Made by a program: the position numbers and the translations under genes. Shown one piece after another: positions 41,017-54,631 of a stretch of DNA of 64,000 bases. Every line of letters starts with the position of its first letter. Positions within the stretch are counted from its first letter, which is position 1. The stretch is from NCBI GenBank assembly GCA_031763025.1, contig JASSKH010000031.1:4920358-4984357 (forward strand). Direction: 5' to 3'. A model generated the notes under the pieces. The model searched no databases, was not told where the DNA came from, and saw only the letters and a list, made by a program, of their open reading frames with translations. Source of the stretch: Macrocystis pyrifera (Eukaryota; Sar; Phaeophyceae; Laminariales; Laminariaceae).

Positions 41017-44000
41017 GTAGTAGTAGGAGTAGTACTAGTAGTAGTAGTAGTAGTAGGAGTAGTAGGAGTAGTACTAGTAGTAGTAGTAGTAGTAGAGAGG
41101 CCGCTTGTACATGATCTAGCAGAAGCACTACTCTAGTGATGAACTTGCGTAGTACGTGTTGGCTGTTAACATACACCAGGTGCTTGGGAAGTATTCAAAG
41201 TTGGTTGCGTGCGTTCTCATGTTTTCACGGGTCGTTTAGTCCTTTGCGTTTTTGCGTTTTTTTTTCTGACTGGCGCGTGTTTTTTACGCCTCGAAGCGTG
41301 TTTCGTACTCGTTTTTGTATTCGTAGAATACAGTACGCATACTTCTTCACCCAGTCGATAGGGTCTTTGCTGCGAAATGTTGGTTTGACCCCAAATTGGT
41401 CGAGCTTTCTTGTGGTGTGTTTACTGTCCCAGGTATATGATCGACCCCAAAACATGCAACATTTTCAAGAGTAAACCCAACTCGAAGCAGAATTAGGGCA
41501 AAAATGGCATTTTGGCCACTTTTTTGCCACATCCTTACAACGAGGATCCTAACGTTTTCGTGGGTTGTGGGGTCATTTTCATGCAGGAAACAGACCACAC
41601 AAGAAACCCAACCGATTCGGTGTCAACGAAATTCTTGGCGAACACAAACCCTTTCAGGGCCGCGGTCCCGTTTTCGGGGGACCATAGTAAATAGGACCTA
41701 CGGTACACACAAAAACCTATATATTTACCTATTTTTACTAACAATATTTGGTCCTATTTACTATGGCCCCCCGTAATAGAAGAAGGGTATACCACTCTGA
41801 ACGAGAATACAAGGTACGTTTAAAAATCATATAAGAGTCCAAATGGTTCTTATAATCCGGGTCAGAGCCATATTCATAGCCGTGAATTGAACCACAAGGC
41901 ATGCCTTACTCACAGCTAAGCCATACCGCCCGCCCCCCCGCCCCCCCCCCGCATCAATTCATTCGACGCTGTCACCCACTGCCTTTACAAGCGGCCCGTG
42001 TTATTACGGGGGACCATAGTAAATAGGACCAAATATTGTTACTAAAAATAGGTAAATATATAGGTTTTTATGTATACCATAGGTCCTATTAACTATGGAC
42101 CCCCGTAGTAATAGTAGGATGCAGCTCACCCTTCTTTGCTTCTCGGCGAACGCCCCAGGGCGCTTCGCAGCTCGCTGGCTGCAAGCAACGTCTTGCCCGG
42201 TCGGTGGAAAACCCCGACGTTCTCCGTCCCGGCATTGTAGGGATGCGAGGTGTCTATGGTCATACGACTACGGCCATGCATGACATGCGTGCCACCCCCC
42301 CCCGCACCCCCTCACCCCCTCCCCGCGCGCGCGGGGGGCAGACAACGCCTGCCTGGTCGGTGACAACCCGACGTGCGCCGTCCCGGCAATGTAAGGGGCG
42401 AGAGGTGTCTATGGTCATACGACTACGGCCACGAATGACATGAGTACCACCCCCCCCCCCCCCCTTCTCGCGTGCGCGTGGTGCAAGCAATGGTCGCCTG
42501 GTCGGTGAAAACCCGGCGTGCTCCGTCCCGGCATTGTAGGGATGCGAGGTGTCTATGGTCGTACGACTACGGCCATGCAATGCGTGACATGAGTACCCCC
42601 CTCCCCCCCCCCGTCCGCATGCTCCGTCTCGAAAGGGATGCGTGGTCAATGGTCAAATGACTAAGGCAAGCAACAAATGAGTACGCCCCCCCCCTCCCCC
42701 CCCCCGTCCGCCGCGCGCCCCGCGTCTCAGCCCCGCTACCCATAGGAGCATCGAGGCGCACAAAGGACCCGTCAGCGGCATCGTGGTGAGGGCCATAGAC
42801 CCGAGAGTGGTGGCGACATGGTCCGAGGCTCCAGGGGTGAGAGGTTGAGCCTTGCCGGGCGTCGTAGTCTGCTGCATCATGTGCAGATACTGCCGTGGGG
42901 TACGAGTACTCATTTTTTTACCACCCCCCGCGACAAGCCTATACGAAACTTGGGTCTTCCTTTGCCTCTAGTAAGATGGTCTTATCTTAAAAAAAAAAAA
43001 AAAAAAAAAAAAATGAGAGAAAAAAGAAAAAGTTATTCCATTCTGAAATTCCGAAAGTAGTTTTTTTTTTTTTTTTTTTTCTCGTGACAAATAGCCGATT
43101 TAGCGAGAGGGCTTGTCTGTCTCCCGAGAAAGTCTCGAAACTGATGGTCTTTTGAAGTGGGTGCCTGGCTGTCGATACACTACTACTGCACCAAATTGAC
43201 ACACGACACGAAATTGGAACGTGGAAGTGTGTGGTGAGCTTAAGCTTTATTTTTACCAATCCGCCGGAGGATGAAAAAAAAAAAAAAAAAAAACTACTCC
43301 ACCGATTTACCAGGTATGTTGCTTAGTTGTTGTAAGTATAGTACATACAAGGCGTTCCTACAGTACGGAGTGGATCATAGTGAGGGCGACGCAAGAAGTA
43401 CGCGTTACCTCGACAGCAGCAGAGCACCAACATGTTATACAGCAGCAGCAGCAACAACAGCAGCAACAGCAACAGCTGCAGCAGCAACTGCACTGCTGCA
43501 TACTTCACCCCAGACGGAGGAGGAGGGCGCGGACAAAGCGTTTATAGACAAAGGAGGAAACGAAACTGTGAAAGTTAACTATGTACGCGCAAACTCTCGA
43601 TTTTTTTTGCGCATTTTTTTTTTTTTCATCGTGCCGCGGGGGCGCCTCAAACAAAAAAAGTCGGTGACACGCCAGGACACGCCGCATAATTTGTTTTTTT
43701 TAGTTACGAGTACACAGGAGGGGGGGCTCTAAAGCCAAGTGAAAACAAGTACCAGCTATCCAAAAACATGTAGTTTTCTTATTTCGCCCTGTGATCATAA
43801 CACTTCGGTCGGGTTTCCGTTCTTGATCTCTGGGGGTGTGTGTGCCGCTTTCTCTTTTTCGGGGGCGCTCGTCGCATGCTGGTGAAATATTTACGTACCT
43901 CTTACGTTATTACGGGGGTCCATAGTTAACGGGACCAAATTTTCTTAGTAAAAATAGGTAAATATATGGGTTTTTATGTACACCATAGGTCCTGTTAACT

Positions 44001-47000
44001 ATGGACCCCCGTAATAGTACACGCTGCTGTATACGTACATCTTAGAATATGTCAGCCTCCAAGAAAGGCGTTGGCTTTCGGCCTTTCGTTCCATTTTTTT
44101 TTTTTTATTTTTAGGACAACGAAAATGTACCACCTGTGTACGTACCTGGTATGCTGTACCGCTGTACGAGTAGCCTATCAACGGAAGTACAGTCGATTGA
44201 CACACGACACGAAATTGGGAACGTGGAAGTGTGGTGAAGCTTAAGCTTTATTTTTACCAATCCGCCGGAGGATAAAAAAAAGATAAAAAATAAAAAATAC
44301 AATCAATACCTGGTACATCAACATCTACGTTCCAACTATTACGGGGAACCACAGAAAATAGGACCAAAATATTGTTCGTAAAAATAGGTGAATATATAGG
44401 TTTTTTATGTGTACCGTAGGTCCTATTAACTATGGACCCCCGTAGTAAGAGCTGCGACGGACGCAAAGTCTGGTGGCTTGTGGTTTGTGTCGACCATGCA
44501 GACATGCGGCGCTTACTTGCCGGCAGGCTTAGCCAAGCACAACGCGAAAAGCATCAGTCTCCTCCTGACCTCTACGATGAAAATATCGTCTCTCCCGATC
44601 TCTCTCCGACGCCGAAGCATAGTTTTTTCTTTCTGGTTTGGGTGTAGAGCATACCAAGCAGGCGGCAGCCTCTAGCCCCCTGGACAGCGGGTCCAAATGA
44701 TAACTTTGAGGCCGTCATCGGCATTCGCTGGCCTTACCCAACCCGAAGCGGGTTGACCGCGGGCTGAATCCATGTCGAGAGTCGGAGACCAAAGGTCTGT
44801 CCGTCGTCGCGTGAGCCGATGTTTATTGTTTAGCGTGTTGATAGTTCAGGAGGAAGCAGAACTGCTACGCGTGAGAAAAATAAATAGATGTTTTTTCAAC
44901 GTATTCGTACCGCTGGAAATATTTTATAAAAAGGTAAGTTCCCCCCCCCCCCCCCCCCCCCCCCCTTTGCCCACAGCGCTGCACACGAAGGAACGGCAGC
45001 AGCAGCAGCAGCAGCAGAATCTCTTTTGGGGGGTCCTGCTGCGCGAGTCCCTAGCAACAGACATGCGACTGACGGTATTTCCCATTGCCTCCTCTCATTC
45101 TGCGTGTACCCGGCAGGAGCCGGTGAAAATATGGGATGTTCGCAAGCTTCAGGACGGTTCCAGCGTCTCTAAGGGTCCCAGCTACTACCCCCCTACCCCG
45201 CCCGTGGCTGTTCTGCGAGCTCCCACGGACCCTACGAGCTCAGTCGTGGATGTGAGCTTCATTTGCTAGGGGTGTGAATTGGAGCCGATTCACCCAATGT
45301 ATCGGAGCGGATTTTGAATCGGGATTGGAATCGGCAAATAGGAACTTTTTTTTTTTTTGTCGGCAAAACATCGGCACAACATCCGTAAAACATCGCGTCC
45401 CGATCCGCATGACTAAACGTTAGGATTCACCCCTAGATTTTGTCGTAAAACAAGGATTCAAGAACAAGGGTTCACTCACACCCACCCGATACGTCGGATA
45501 TTATCGTTCGCGCCGAAAAACTGATGTTTTATCACATATCGGATTAAAAAACAAGGATTCACTCACTCACACCCACCCGATACATCGGATGTTATCGTCT
45601 CCGCCGAAAACTGATGTTTTATCGCATATCGGATTAAAAAACAAGGATTCGCTCACTCGCACCCACCTGATACATCGGATGTTATCGTCTGCGCCGAAAA
45701 CTGATGTTTTATCACATGTCGGATTAAAAAACAAGGATTCACTCACTCACACCCACCCGATACATCGGATGTTATCGTCTGCGCCGAAAACTGATGTTTC
45801 ATCACATACCGGATTAAAAAACAAGGATTCACTCACTCACACCCACCCGATGCATCGGATGTTATCGTCTGCGCCGAAAACTGATATTATTTCAAACATC
45901 GGATTCAAAAACAAGGATTCACTCGCACCCACCCGATACATCGGGGATATTATCGTCTCCGCCGAAAACTGACATTTTTTCAAATATCGGATTCAAAAAC
46001 AAGGATTCGCTCACACCCACCCGATACATCGGATATTATCGTCTGCGCCGAAAACTGATGTTTTTTTTTTTTTTTTCAAATATCGGGAAAAAATAAACAC
46101 AGCCCCCTGTAGGGCTTGAAGCCATGCCTTACTTAAAAAGGGGGGGGGGGGGGGGGGGGGGGAAGCCAGTAGAACGAACCGACCCGGAGCTGGCGAGGCA
46201 GGGGGTGCGTGTACATCATACCCCAGAGCTGTAATGCAAGGAGATTGCATAGATGCCCGACAAGCGCGTACGCAACAGCCGTATGTCGGGCGGGAGCCGT
46301 ACAACCCGCATGCTATACTGCTGCACGAGGACACGTTTCGTATTTCCTGGTTTGGATCTGTACTGCTGCTGCTGCTGCTGCTGTATATATACACGGACCC
46401 TGCATAACATCTCGCGGTGGGCGGGTTACTGTAGGATCTAGAAGACGAACTATTATCACGGGGGGACCATAGTAAATAGGACCTACGGTACACACAAAAA
46501 CCTACATGTTTACGTATTCTTACTAACAATATTAGGTCATATTTACTATGGCCCCCCGCAGTATTACGGGGGTCCATAGTTAACGGGACCAAATTTTTGT
46601 TAGTAAAAATAGGTAAATATATAGGTTCTTATGTATACCATAGGTCCTATTAACTATGGACCCCCGTAATAGTACATGGTGACCCTGTCCGGGGTGTAAG
46701 ATGTTGTGACGATTACCCCCTCCCAGAAGGTGGTAGGCCGTAGTCGCTGCACGGTCCCGCTGAACGGCTGATGCGAGGCCGCACCTGTGACACACAGTAG
46801 CAGTAGTTGTGGTAGCTGTTTTTATTTTTATTTTTGATTATGATACTGTATGTGTTTTTACTAGTTTGTTTATTTATTTACGAGAATGTTTTTTTGTTTT
46901 TGTTTTTTTTTTCATTTCGTCACCTTTTGCGGTCTTCGCGCTTGTTTCTCTGCCCTTCCTTTTCAGACCCGGGATCACATAGCAGGGGTTACCCCCCCCC

Positions 47001-47173
47001 CCCCTACAATGCCGGGATGAAGCATGTCGGGTTTCCACCGACCAGGCCGACAGCTATGACGGGGGGGGGGGGCATATTAACAGCGATCGGGACCCATGAT
47101 ACGCACAGAAACCTAAATATTCCTGTATTTTTACGTACCTCCTGTAAAGAATATTTGGTCCCGATTACAATAT

Positions 47174-47213
<40 letters not shown>

Positions 47214-48778
47214 TAACGTTTGCTGTTGCCGAAAGCTGCAGTACGTTCCCCATCTCTTTTGATGCTCGTTTGGCGCATGTGGCATGGGTATCCCAGCATG
47301 AGCAAGGTCGTGTGTGTGTGTGTTTGTGTGTGTTTTTTTGCGCGGCTGTTCACTGGTTGGGTCAAACTTCGCGGGTCAGGTCGGTTCGGGTCGAGTCGGG
47401 TAAAAGGGCGACCCGACCCGATCCACGAGAGTTTTAAAACCTCCTGACCCGACCCGACACGACCCGAACCACGAGAGTTCGAAGAGTTCCCGGCCGGACC
47501 CGAGGTTAGGGCTGGGGGTGGGGTCATGGCCCGTAGCGCTGCTTTTCTTCCCCTTATTATATATCATGGTACTGGTTTTCCAAGAAGAAGCGCAGGCCTC
47601 TTCACGTCGGGGGTCATGGGTGTTGTGTATAAACCCGCGGCAATTTTTTCTTGTCGTACAAACGTGGCCTTTTGTCCGGGCAGGTGGCCTGGTGTCCCAG
47701 CCGCAACGATGTCGTGGCGACCGTGCACTCGAACGATAGGCGGAAGGTCTGCCTGTGGGATCTTCAAGGGGGCAGCAACATGCGGAAGGTGAGAGGATGT
47801 TGGTGTTGGTGTTGGTGTTACAGTAGGTTGGTGTTGGTGATGGCGGTGTTAGTGTTGTTGTTGGTGGTGAGGGGGGGGGGGGGGGGAGTGTACTCATTAT
47901 CGTGCGTGGCCGTAGTCATATGACCATAGACCCTCGCATCCCTACAATGCCGGGACGGAGGAGCACGTCGGGTTTTCACCGACCAGGCAGACATTGCGTG
48001 CACCAAGCGCGAAGCGCCGTGAGGTGTTGGGCGAGTCGCATGAAGGGTGAGCTGCATCCTGCTGGGGGGGGGGGGGGGGGGGTACTCACTATCATGCATG
48101 GCCGCAGTCGTATAACCACAGACCCTCGCATCCCTGCAATGCCGGGACGGAGCATGTCGGGTTCTCATTTTTTGCTTGCGTTAGTCATTTATTGACCATC
48201 GGCCACGCATCCCTTTCGAGACGGACCACCGTTCCTGCTAATATAGACAGGTGGGGGGGGGGGGGTACTCGATAGGAGAGATGTACTCGATCTCATGCAT
48301 GTCCGTAGTCGTATGACCATAGACCCTCGCATCCCTACAATGCCGGGACGGAGCATGTCGGGTTTTCACCGACCAGGCAGACATTGCTTGCACCAAGCGC
48401 GAAGCGCCGTGAGGTGTCGGGCGAGTCGCATGAAGGGTGAGCTGCATCCTACTAAGAACCGCTTGTAAGGCAGACTTGCATATGGATGACAGCTTCAATG
48501 AGTTAGTTTAATTTCCGGTGTAGCCACTTCCAGATACAGCAATGGGAGTACTATGTAACTGCCTCTTGGGTGCCGTACCTTGAACACTACGTGATACGAT
48601 CAATTCCCTTGAGCAGAGTAAAGGTTCTTTACCTCGCACAAATGATCTAACTAGACGACCAGCTGTGGGCGACCGCCAAAAAAAAAAAAAAAAAAAAAAA
48701 ACGGTACCCTGGATGTCTAGCTCACGTAGTGAGCGGCATGTTTTACAGTGTCGTTGCCAACCGACACCAACCCAAAGG

Positions 48779-48811
<33 letters not shown>

Positions 48812-51549
48812 ATCGTGGTCGTGGTGGTGTTGGTGGTGTTGGTGATCGGTCGGCGTGGTTGGCCGTGCCCTCTCTCGCCTGTCTGGTACAATATTTATGG
48901 GTTGGGTTGGCGTCGGTTGGCAACGACACTGTAAAACATGCCGGCAACTGCGTGAGCTAGACAGCCAGGGTACCGTTTGTTTGTTTGTTTGTTTGTTTTG
49001 GAGGTCGGTCACAGCTGGCGATCGAGTTGGATGATTTGTGCGGGGTGGAGAACCTATACTCAGCACGAGGAGAATGATCGTATCACGTACCAGGTAGTGT
49101 TTACGGTATGTCACCCACGAGGCAAGTTACATGGTAACCCCATTGATGCCTCTGGAAGTGAGTACACCGGAAAATAAACTAACTCGTTGAAGCTGTCGTC
49201 CATACGCAAGTCCACCTCACGAGGGGTTCTTTGTACGATGCAGCTCACCCTTCATCCGACTCGCCCAACACCTCACGTTTCGCTTCGCGTTCGGTGCAAG
49301 CCATATCTGCCTGGTTGGTGAAAACCCGACGTGCTCCGTCCCGGCATTGTAGAGATGCGAGGGTCTATGGTCATACGGCTACGGCCATGCATGATATCGA
49401 GTACACGCCCCCTATGCATGATGATGAGTGCACCCCCCCCGCCCCCCCCCCCCCCCTATACTATATACCTGGTATATGTATATAGGTTGGGTTGGCGTCG
49501 GTTGGCGACGATGCTGTAAAACACGCCTCTCATTGCGTGAGCTAGACAACCAGGGTACCGTTTTTTTGTTTTGTTTTTTTGGCGGTTACCACGGCTGGCG
49601 ATCAAGTTAGATCATTTTTTTTGGTGCGGGGAGAACCTTTACTCCGCACAAGGGGGATGATCGCATCAACGTAGAGTGTATCTGGTGAGGCACCCACGAG
49701 GCAGTTACATATTGAACCGATTGCTGTCTCCGGAAGTGGCCACACCAGAAATTAAATCAGTTCATTGATGCTGTCATCCATATGCAAGAAAATCCGCCTC
49801 TCAAGCGGTTCTTAGTAGGTTGCAGCTCACCCTTCATGCGACTGGCCCAACACTTCACGGCGCTTCGCGCTTGGTGCAAGCAATGTCTGCCTGGTCGGTG
49901 AAAACCCGACGCGCTCCGTCCCGGCATTGTAGGGATGCGAGAGTCTATGGTCATACGACTACGGCCATGCATGATAATGAGTACACCCCTCCTCCCCCCC
50001 TCCCCCTGCACCCCCAAAACCGTCATGGTTGTGTCGATAATTAAAGGAAACCTTCCCCCCTTTTCCGCGCACAAACACACTCCCCACGACCACCGGCCCT
50101 GCCCCCTCCCTCCCCTCAATCAAAACTGGACGAAAAAAACGTCGCAACTGTCTTGATATTTATAGGAACCCCCCCCCCCCCCCCCCGCGCGCTTGTTCCG
50201 CCCACCAACAAGCAGACTCCCTACGACCATCGGTTCACGAAGCATGCGATTTCCACCATCAGCTGGCAGCCCCGAGGCCTCAGCCCCCGGCTACCTTCGG
50301 TCATATCAGCAGCGGTAGCGGCAGCAGCAGCAGCGACAACAACAGCAGCTGCAGCGGCAGCAACGGCGGCAGCAGCAGCGGCTTCAACCTCTGCGCCCTT
50401 GGGGGCGACGGTGGGGGTCGGTGGGAGTGGGGCAGGGGGAGGAGTGGGGGTGGACCAAGGCTCGTTGGCCGCACTAGCGGCGGCGTCGACAGCAGGTGTG
50501 TGGTAAAGGGGGTTGGGGACTACAGCGGGGGGGGGGGGGGCGTACTCATTTGTTGCTTGCCTTAGTCGTTTGACCATTGACCACGCATCCCTTTCGAGAC
50601 GGAGCTATAGGGGGGGGGGGGTGTACTCATTATCATGCATGGCCGTAGTCGTATGACCATAGACCCTCGCATCATTACAATGCCGGGACGGAGCACGTCG
50701 GGTTTTCACCGACCAGGTAGACATTGCTTGCACCAAGCGCGAAGCGAAACGTGAGGTGTAATGTAAGGGGGTTTCGAACGAGAATCGAATCCGATTTTAC
50801 GGTTCTATGTGCGATACCGATACCGATAAACCAGAAACCAGAAAAAAAATGTACCGCTCTTGTCCCGATATATAGGTAACGTCTCGATACTGAATGTGAA
50901 TACAAACGTTTTTTTACATTTCGGGACATAGTGCTAGATCGACGCATGCTCCGGTAGAGGTGTGACCCGTTTTGTTTCTGGAGCTGCTCACATTGCCTCA
51001 AGGAGCTCTATACCTCACCGAACCAACCCGATTTTGGAAGAAAAGGAGCTCTATACCTCACCGAACAAAACTGATTTTTGGAGGAAAACAATTCCGTGTC
51101 CTGTTTACATATAGTGTACACAGTACAACGACAAAAATCGCAACGCAAGAACGAAATTTCGACGATTGTTTGGGTTAAGGAGCTCTGTCATTCAGAAAAC
51201 GTTTCTGCCAAAAAAAGTGCTGCGTTACGAATCATACCTCTACGCGTCTACCGATAAAACTAAAAGCACTATTACGGGGGTCCATAGTTAGCGGGACCAA
51301 ATTTTGTTAGTAAAAATAGGTAAATATATAGGTTTTTATGTATACCATAGGTCCTATTAACTATGTACCCCCGTAATACTACTGTTACGTGGTACGCGGT
51401 CGATACCATTTCGGAAATCTGATACGGTACATCGAAGCTTTCGTTCAGCGCCTTGGGTTCGAGACGAGACCTACAGCTAAGCAGGAGAAACTACGTATTG
51501 GTTCGTAGTACACGGAAGTTTTCGTAGAGTTATCTGCATGAAAGACGCG

Positions 51550-51590
<41 letters not shown>

Positions 51591-54586
51591 GGGGGGGGGG
51601 GGGGGGGGTGTCAGGGCAAAACACGTTCGATACGATACAGTAATGGTCCCTCTATATTGTCGGCCTGCGGCCAGGCAAAAACACCGGCACTATAGCGGCA
51701 ACCGGCGCAGTACTTTTTTTTTCTTTTTTTTTAATCCTCCGGCGGTTTGGTAAAAATAAAGCTTAAGGTCACCACACTTCCACCGTTCCGATTTCGTGTC
51801 GTGTGTCATTTTAGCCCATAGCTCACGATGTAACATCAGGACAGGCTGTTGTTACCCCTGGAGTTTTGGGCACGTTGACCCGACCTGACTGACCCCCGAG
51901 AGGAGCAGGTGCGGTGGAGATAGCCACCCGGGAGAGTCATCTCTCCCGGGTAGTGTGGGGCTTGCGCGAGCGTATACTCCTCTCGCTGCCACGCTTTAAG
52001 AACGAGAAGGAGGAACCCAGAAGCCCAGTGAGTGCGCTTCAACCTTCTCGTTCTTCGCCAGAAAAAAATAGTTGGCTACAGTATAAGAAACCGAAAATTC
52101 AAGCGCCTGGAACCACATTTTCAAACTTTAGCGACGAGGTCCGCCCCGAAGGAGGACACTAAAAGTAAGTGATGTCGCTTTGGGACGCTCATGGGAGTGA
52201 GTGCGCCAAGGAGCTCATGTCTGCCCTGCCAATGTTTGGCTCGATGCAAACGCTCGGAGCTAGAGCAGACAAAACGAAAAGTCTTGAGAAAAAAAAAAAA
52301 ATGATGGCGGCAGATGTGGTTCCAGTGTCTTCGTTGTCGGGATTTTTCTTCGTATCACAACAGTAGGCCTAGCCTCTAGGCCTATCGATAGGCAGCGAGC
52401 AGTGCCGTGCTCTACTCGTGCATCTATCACGAGAAGCTAGGAGGGGGCACGGGGCGAGTGTGGCCGTTCTTCTCTTCTCTCTGCCTCTGAACAAATTAAG
52501 CCATTTAGTTTCCGTCGGTAGAGCCCATGGCTATAAAATGGTCAATTCCGTCGGTTGTGAACAAAACGGGCATCTCACGTAAACTTAGAGATACTATGCA
52601 ACACCAGGTGCGTATTACGGGGGTCCATAGTTAATAGGACCTATGGTATACCTAAAAACCTATATATATTTGCCTATTTTTACTAACAAAATTTGGTCCC
52701 GTTAGCTATGGACCCCCGTAATAGAATATAGCACGGGTCGAGGTGGGGATGGCAACAAGGTTTGGAGTTTAGCGGTGGGGTTATATACGGCGGCGGAGTT
52801 AGGGTTAGGGTTGGGGTGGGGATGGCGGTGGGGTTAGGAGTGGGGGGGTGGGGTTGGGGGGGTGGGGGTGAAGGTGGGGGTGGGGGTGCGGAGAGGGAGT
52901 GACGGGGGGAAGGGTTGGAGGCGAGGTGGTGATGGCGGGAAGGTTGTGGGGGTAGGGAAGCGTTCGGGGCTGGGGGGGTGGAGGGTCGATGGGAGTTGGA
53001 GGGTTGAGGGGGGGGGGGAGGGGGGGAGCGGACGATGGGGAGGAGATAATTTGCCGAGACGGCGGTTTTTGGCAGGAAGACGAATGAAAACGCCGCGTGA
53101 AAGGGGTGGGGGGACGCGCGCGATGCAAAGCGAGGGTCGCGTGCCGGGTATAGTTTCAGTTGTATTACGTGCCGTGTGTGTTTGTGTTCTTTTTTTTTAG
53201 ATATAAATGAATTGAACCCTCTCGTATCTGAACCACGCTCTCTCTTTTTTTTTTTTTTGACGTTTCCCTTAATTAGTTTCCGCTTGCGTTCTCGTTTACG
53301 TTTATTTTCCCGTTTTCCGTTTTTGTTTTCTTTTGGCCGGCCGGGGTGGGCGTGTTGGGACTGGATTGTGAATTGACAGGAGGTGCGAACCTAGCCCCTG
53401 GATCTGCTCCGCTACATGTTAGCTATAGCGCCGGCGCTGGCGCGGAAGCTAATGCAGCGATGTCGGCTGCGGGAGGCATGTTTGGCGGCGCAACAGGGGG
53501 GGATCTGGGGACGTCAGGTAGGGGGACACCTATTTGATAAAAAAAAAAAAAAAAAAATCAAAGACGTGCAGATCAACCCCCGTTAAAACAAGTAAAAACA
53601 TTAAAACAAGCAAAAACACGAGGAAAAACGCCTCACCCACATGCCGAGACTTGGAAAAACACGGGCGCAAGCCCATCCCCGGAACAAAGATCAAGCCAGA
53701 CACGCCTCCCCAACGAACACCGTAGTGTTGATTGTTGGTGCTGTTGTTGTTGCTGTTCTTGGCGTTTTCGTCGTTTCTGGTTGCAATGTTTTGTTTCCTT
53801 TGGTTTTGTTCGTCGTCCTCGTAATTCTTTTTTTTCTTCCCCTGTATGTTGTCATTTTCATCTGTGTTTTGCATCACCATTTTTCACTTGGTCTTCGTTT
53901 CATATTCACTTTCATTCTTATTTTGTTTTTTGTGTTGGCCGTTTGTTTTTCATCTCCATTTTCACCTCCATCGCCTTTACCAGATCCATCTCCATTTCCA
54001 TCTCCATCTTCTTTCTCTATTGCTGTTTATTTTATATCATTTTTTTGTTTTTTTTTTTTTCATCTCCATTTCCGCTTCCATTTATATTCCAGTCTTCTTT
54101 ACTTTTTCCATCCCCATTTTCATTTCTAGTCTTGTTTTCAGCTCTGTATTTTCGCTTCCATTCCCTTTTCCGTTTCTATTTCCGTTTCCATTTCGTTCCC
54201 ATTCTTTTTAACGGATATCAGGAGCGGCGGCAGCAGCAGCGGCGGCAGGAACTGGGTTAGGTGGAGCAGGGGGAGAAAGGAGGGCCGCGGAAGCAGCCGC
54301 GATAGCTTTCGCGGAAGACATGCGAGTGACGGTCAAGTTTCCGGACAGGATGCTGGTGAGGGTTTCTTGCGTTCGGCGCCAGCGTACTGCTCTATATTAT
54401 TACCGACGACAGACGGCAGAAGTACTCGTTTGTTTGCTTGCTTGATTTTTCGTTTCGTTTCGTTTCGTTTTGTTTGTTTATCTTGTTTTGCTTTGTTTTT
54501 CTTGTTTTGTTTTTCTTGTTCTGTGTTTGTTTTGTCTGTTTGCTTGTCTACCTGTCTGTCTGTTTGTCTGTCTGTCTGTGTGTCTA

Positions 54587-54631
<45 letters not shown>

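Larger units (their letters stand above)
40154..42745 (+). other. MIOS-like intron 6
   Basis: The intron holds a G run, MITEs (40289-40407, 41673-41778, 42002-42110), the 650 bp AGT array (40441-41094), a hairpin element (41785-41875), three tandem GAGTAC modules (42112-42600) and a partial module 2 whose C tail leads into the acceptor. Confidence 0.7.
42837..45116 (+). other. MIOS-like intron 7
   Basis: The intron holds A and T runs (42990-43080), two copies of a CCGCCGGAGGATA-ended element (43190-43290, 44195-44290), two MITEs (43909-44016, 44338-44447), a repeat shared with TPI intron 1 (44705-44840) and a 25-nt C run (44941-44965). Confidence 0.65.
45252..47683 (+). other. MIOS-like intron 8
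   Basis: The intron holds a dispersed element with its ~90 bp tandem array (45275-46095), a G run (46141-46162), two head-to-tail MITEs (46454-46671), a G-expanded MITE relative (47055-47217) and GGGTCGGGT-type repeats (47360-47500). Confidence 0.65.
47789..50212 (+). other. MIOS-like intron 9
   Basis: The intron is largely GAGTAC-module DNA: minus-strand copies at 47890-48065, 48083-48165 and 48275-48460, a longer inverted pair (48240-49420) and a further long copy (49455-49995). A C run precedes the acceptor (50169-50186). Confidence 0.7.
50496..53379 (+). other. MIOS-like intron 10
   Basis: The intron holds a partial module 2 (50530-50605), a module 1 (50620-50760), MITEs (51270-51378, 52613-52723), a G run (51550-51607), retroposon-like families B (51725-51945) and C (52062-52590), and a G-rich stretch with TTAGGG-like units (52795-53035). 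Confidence 0.65.

Noticed and set aside
40415-41176. 253-codon Thr-rich and 221-codon Val-rich open frames
   Set aside because: They are products of the AGT/ACT trinucleotide array.
45482-46090. Possible CRISPR array (regular ~90 bp repeats)
   Set aside because: Whole units repeat, with no short repeat and unique spacers, in a eukaryotic intron.
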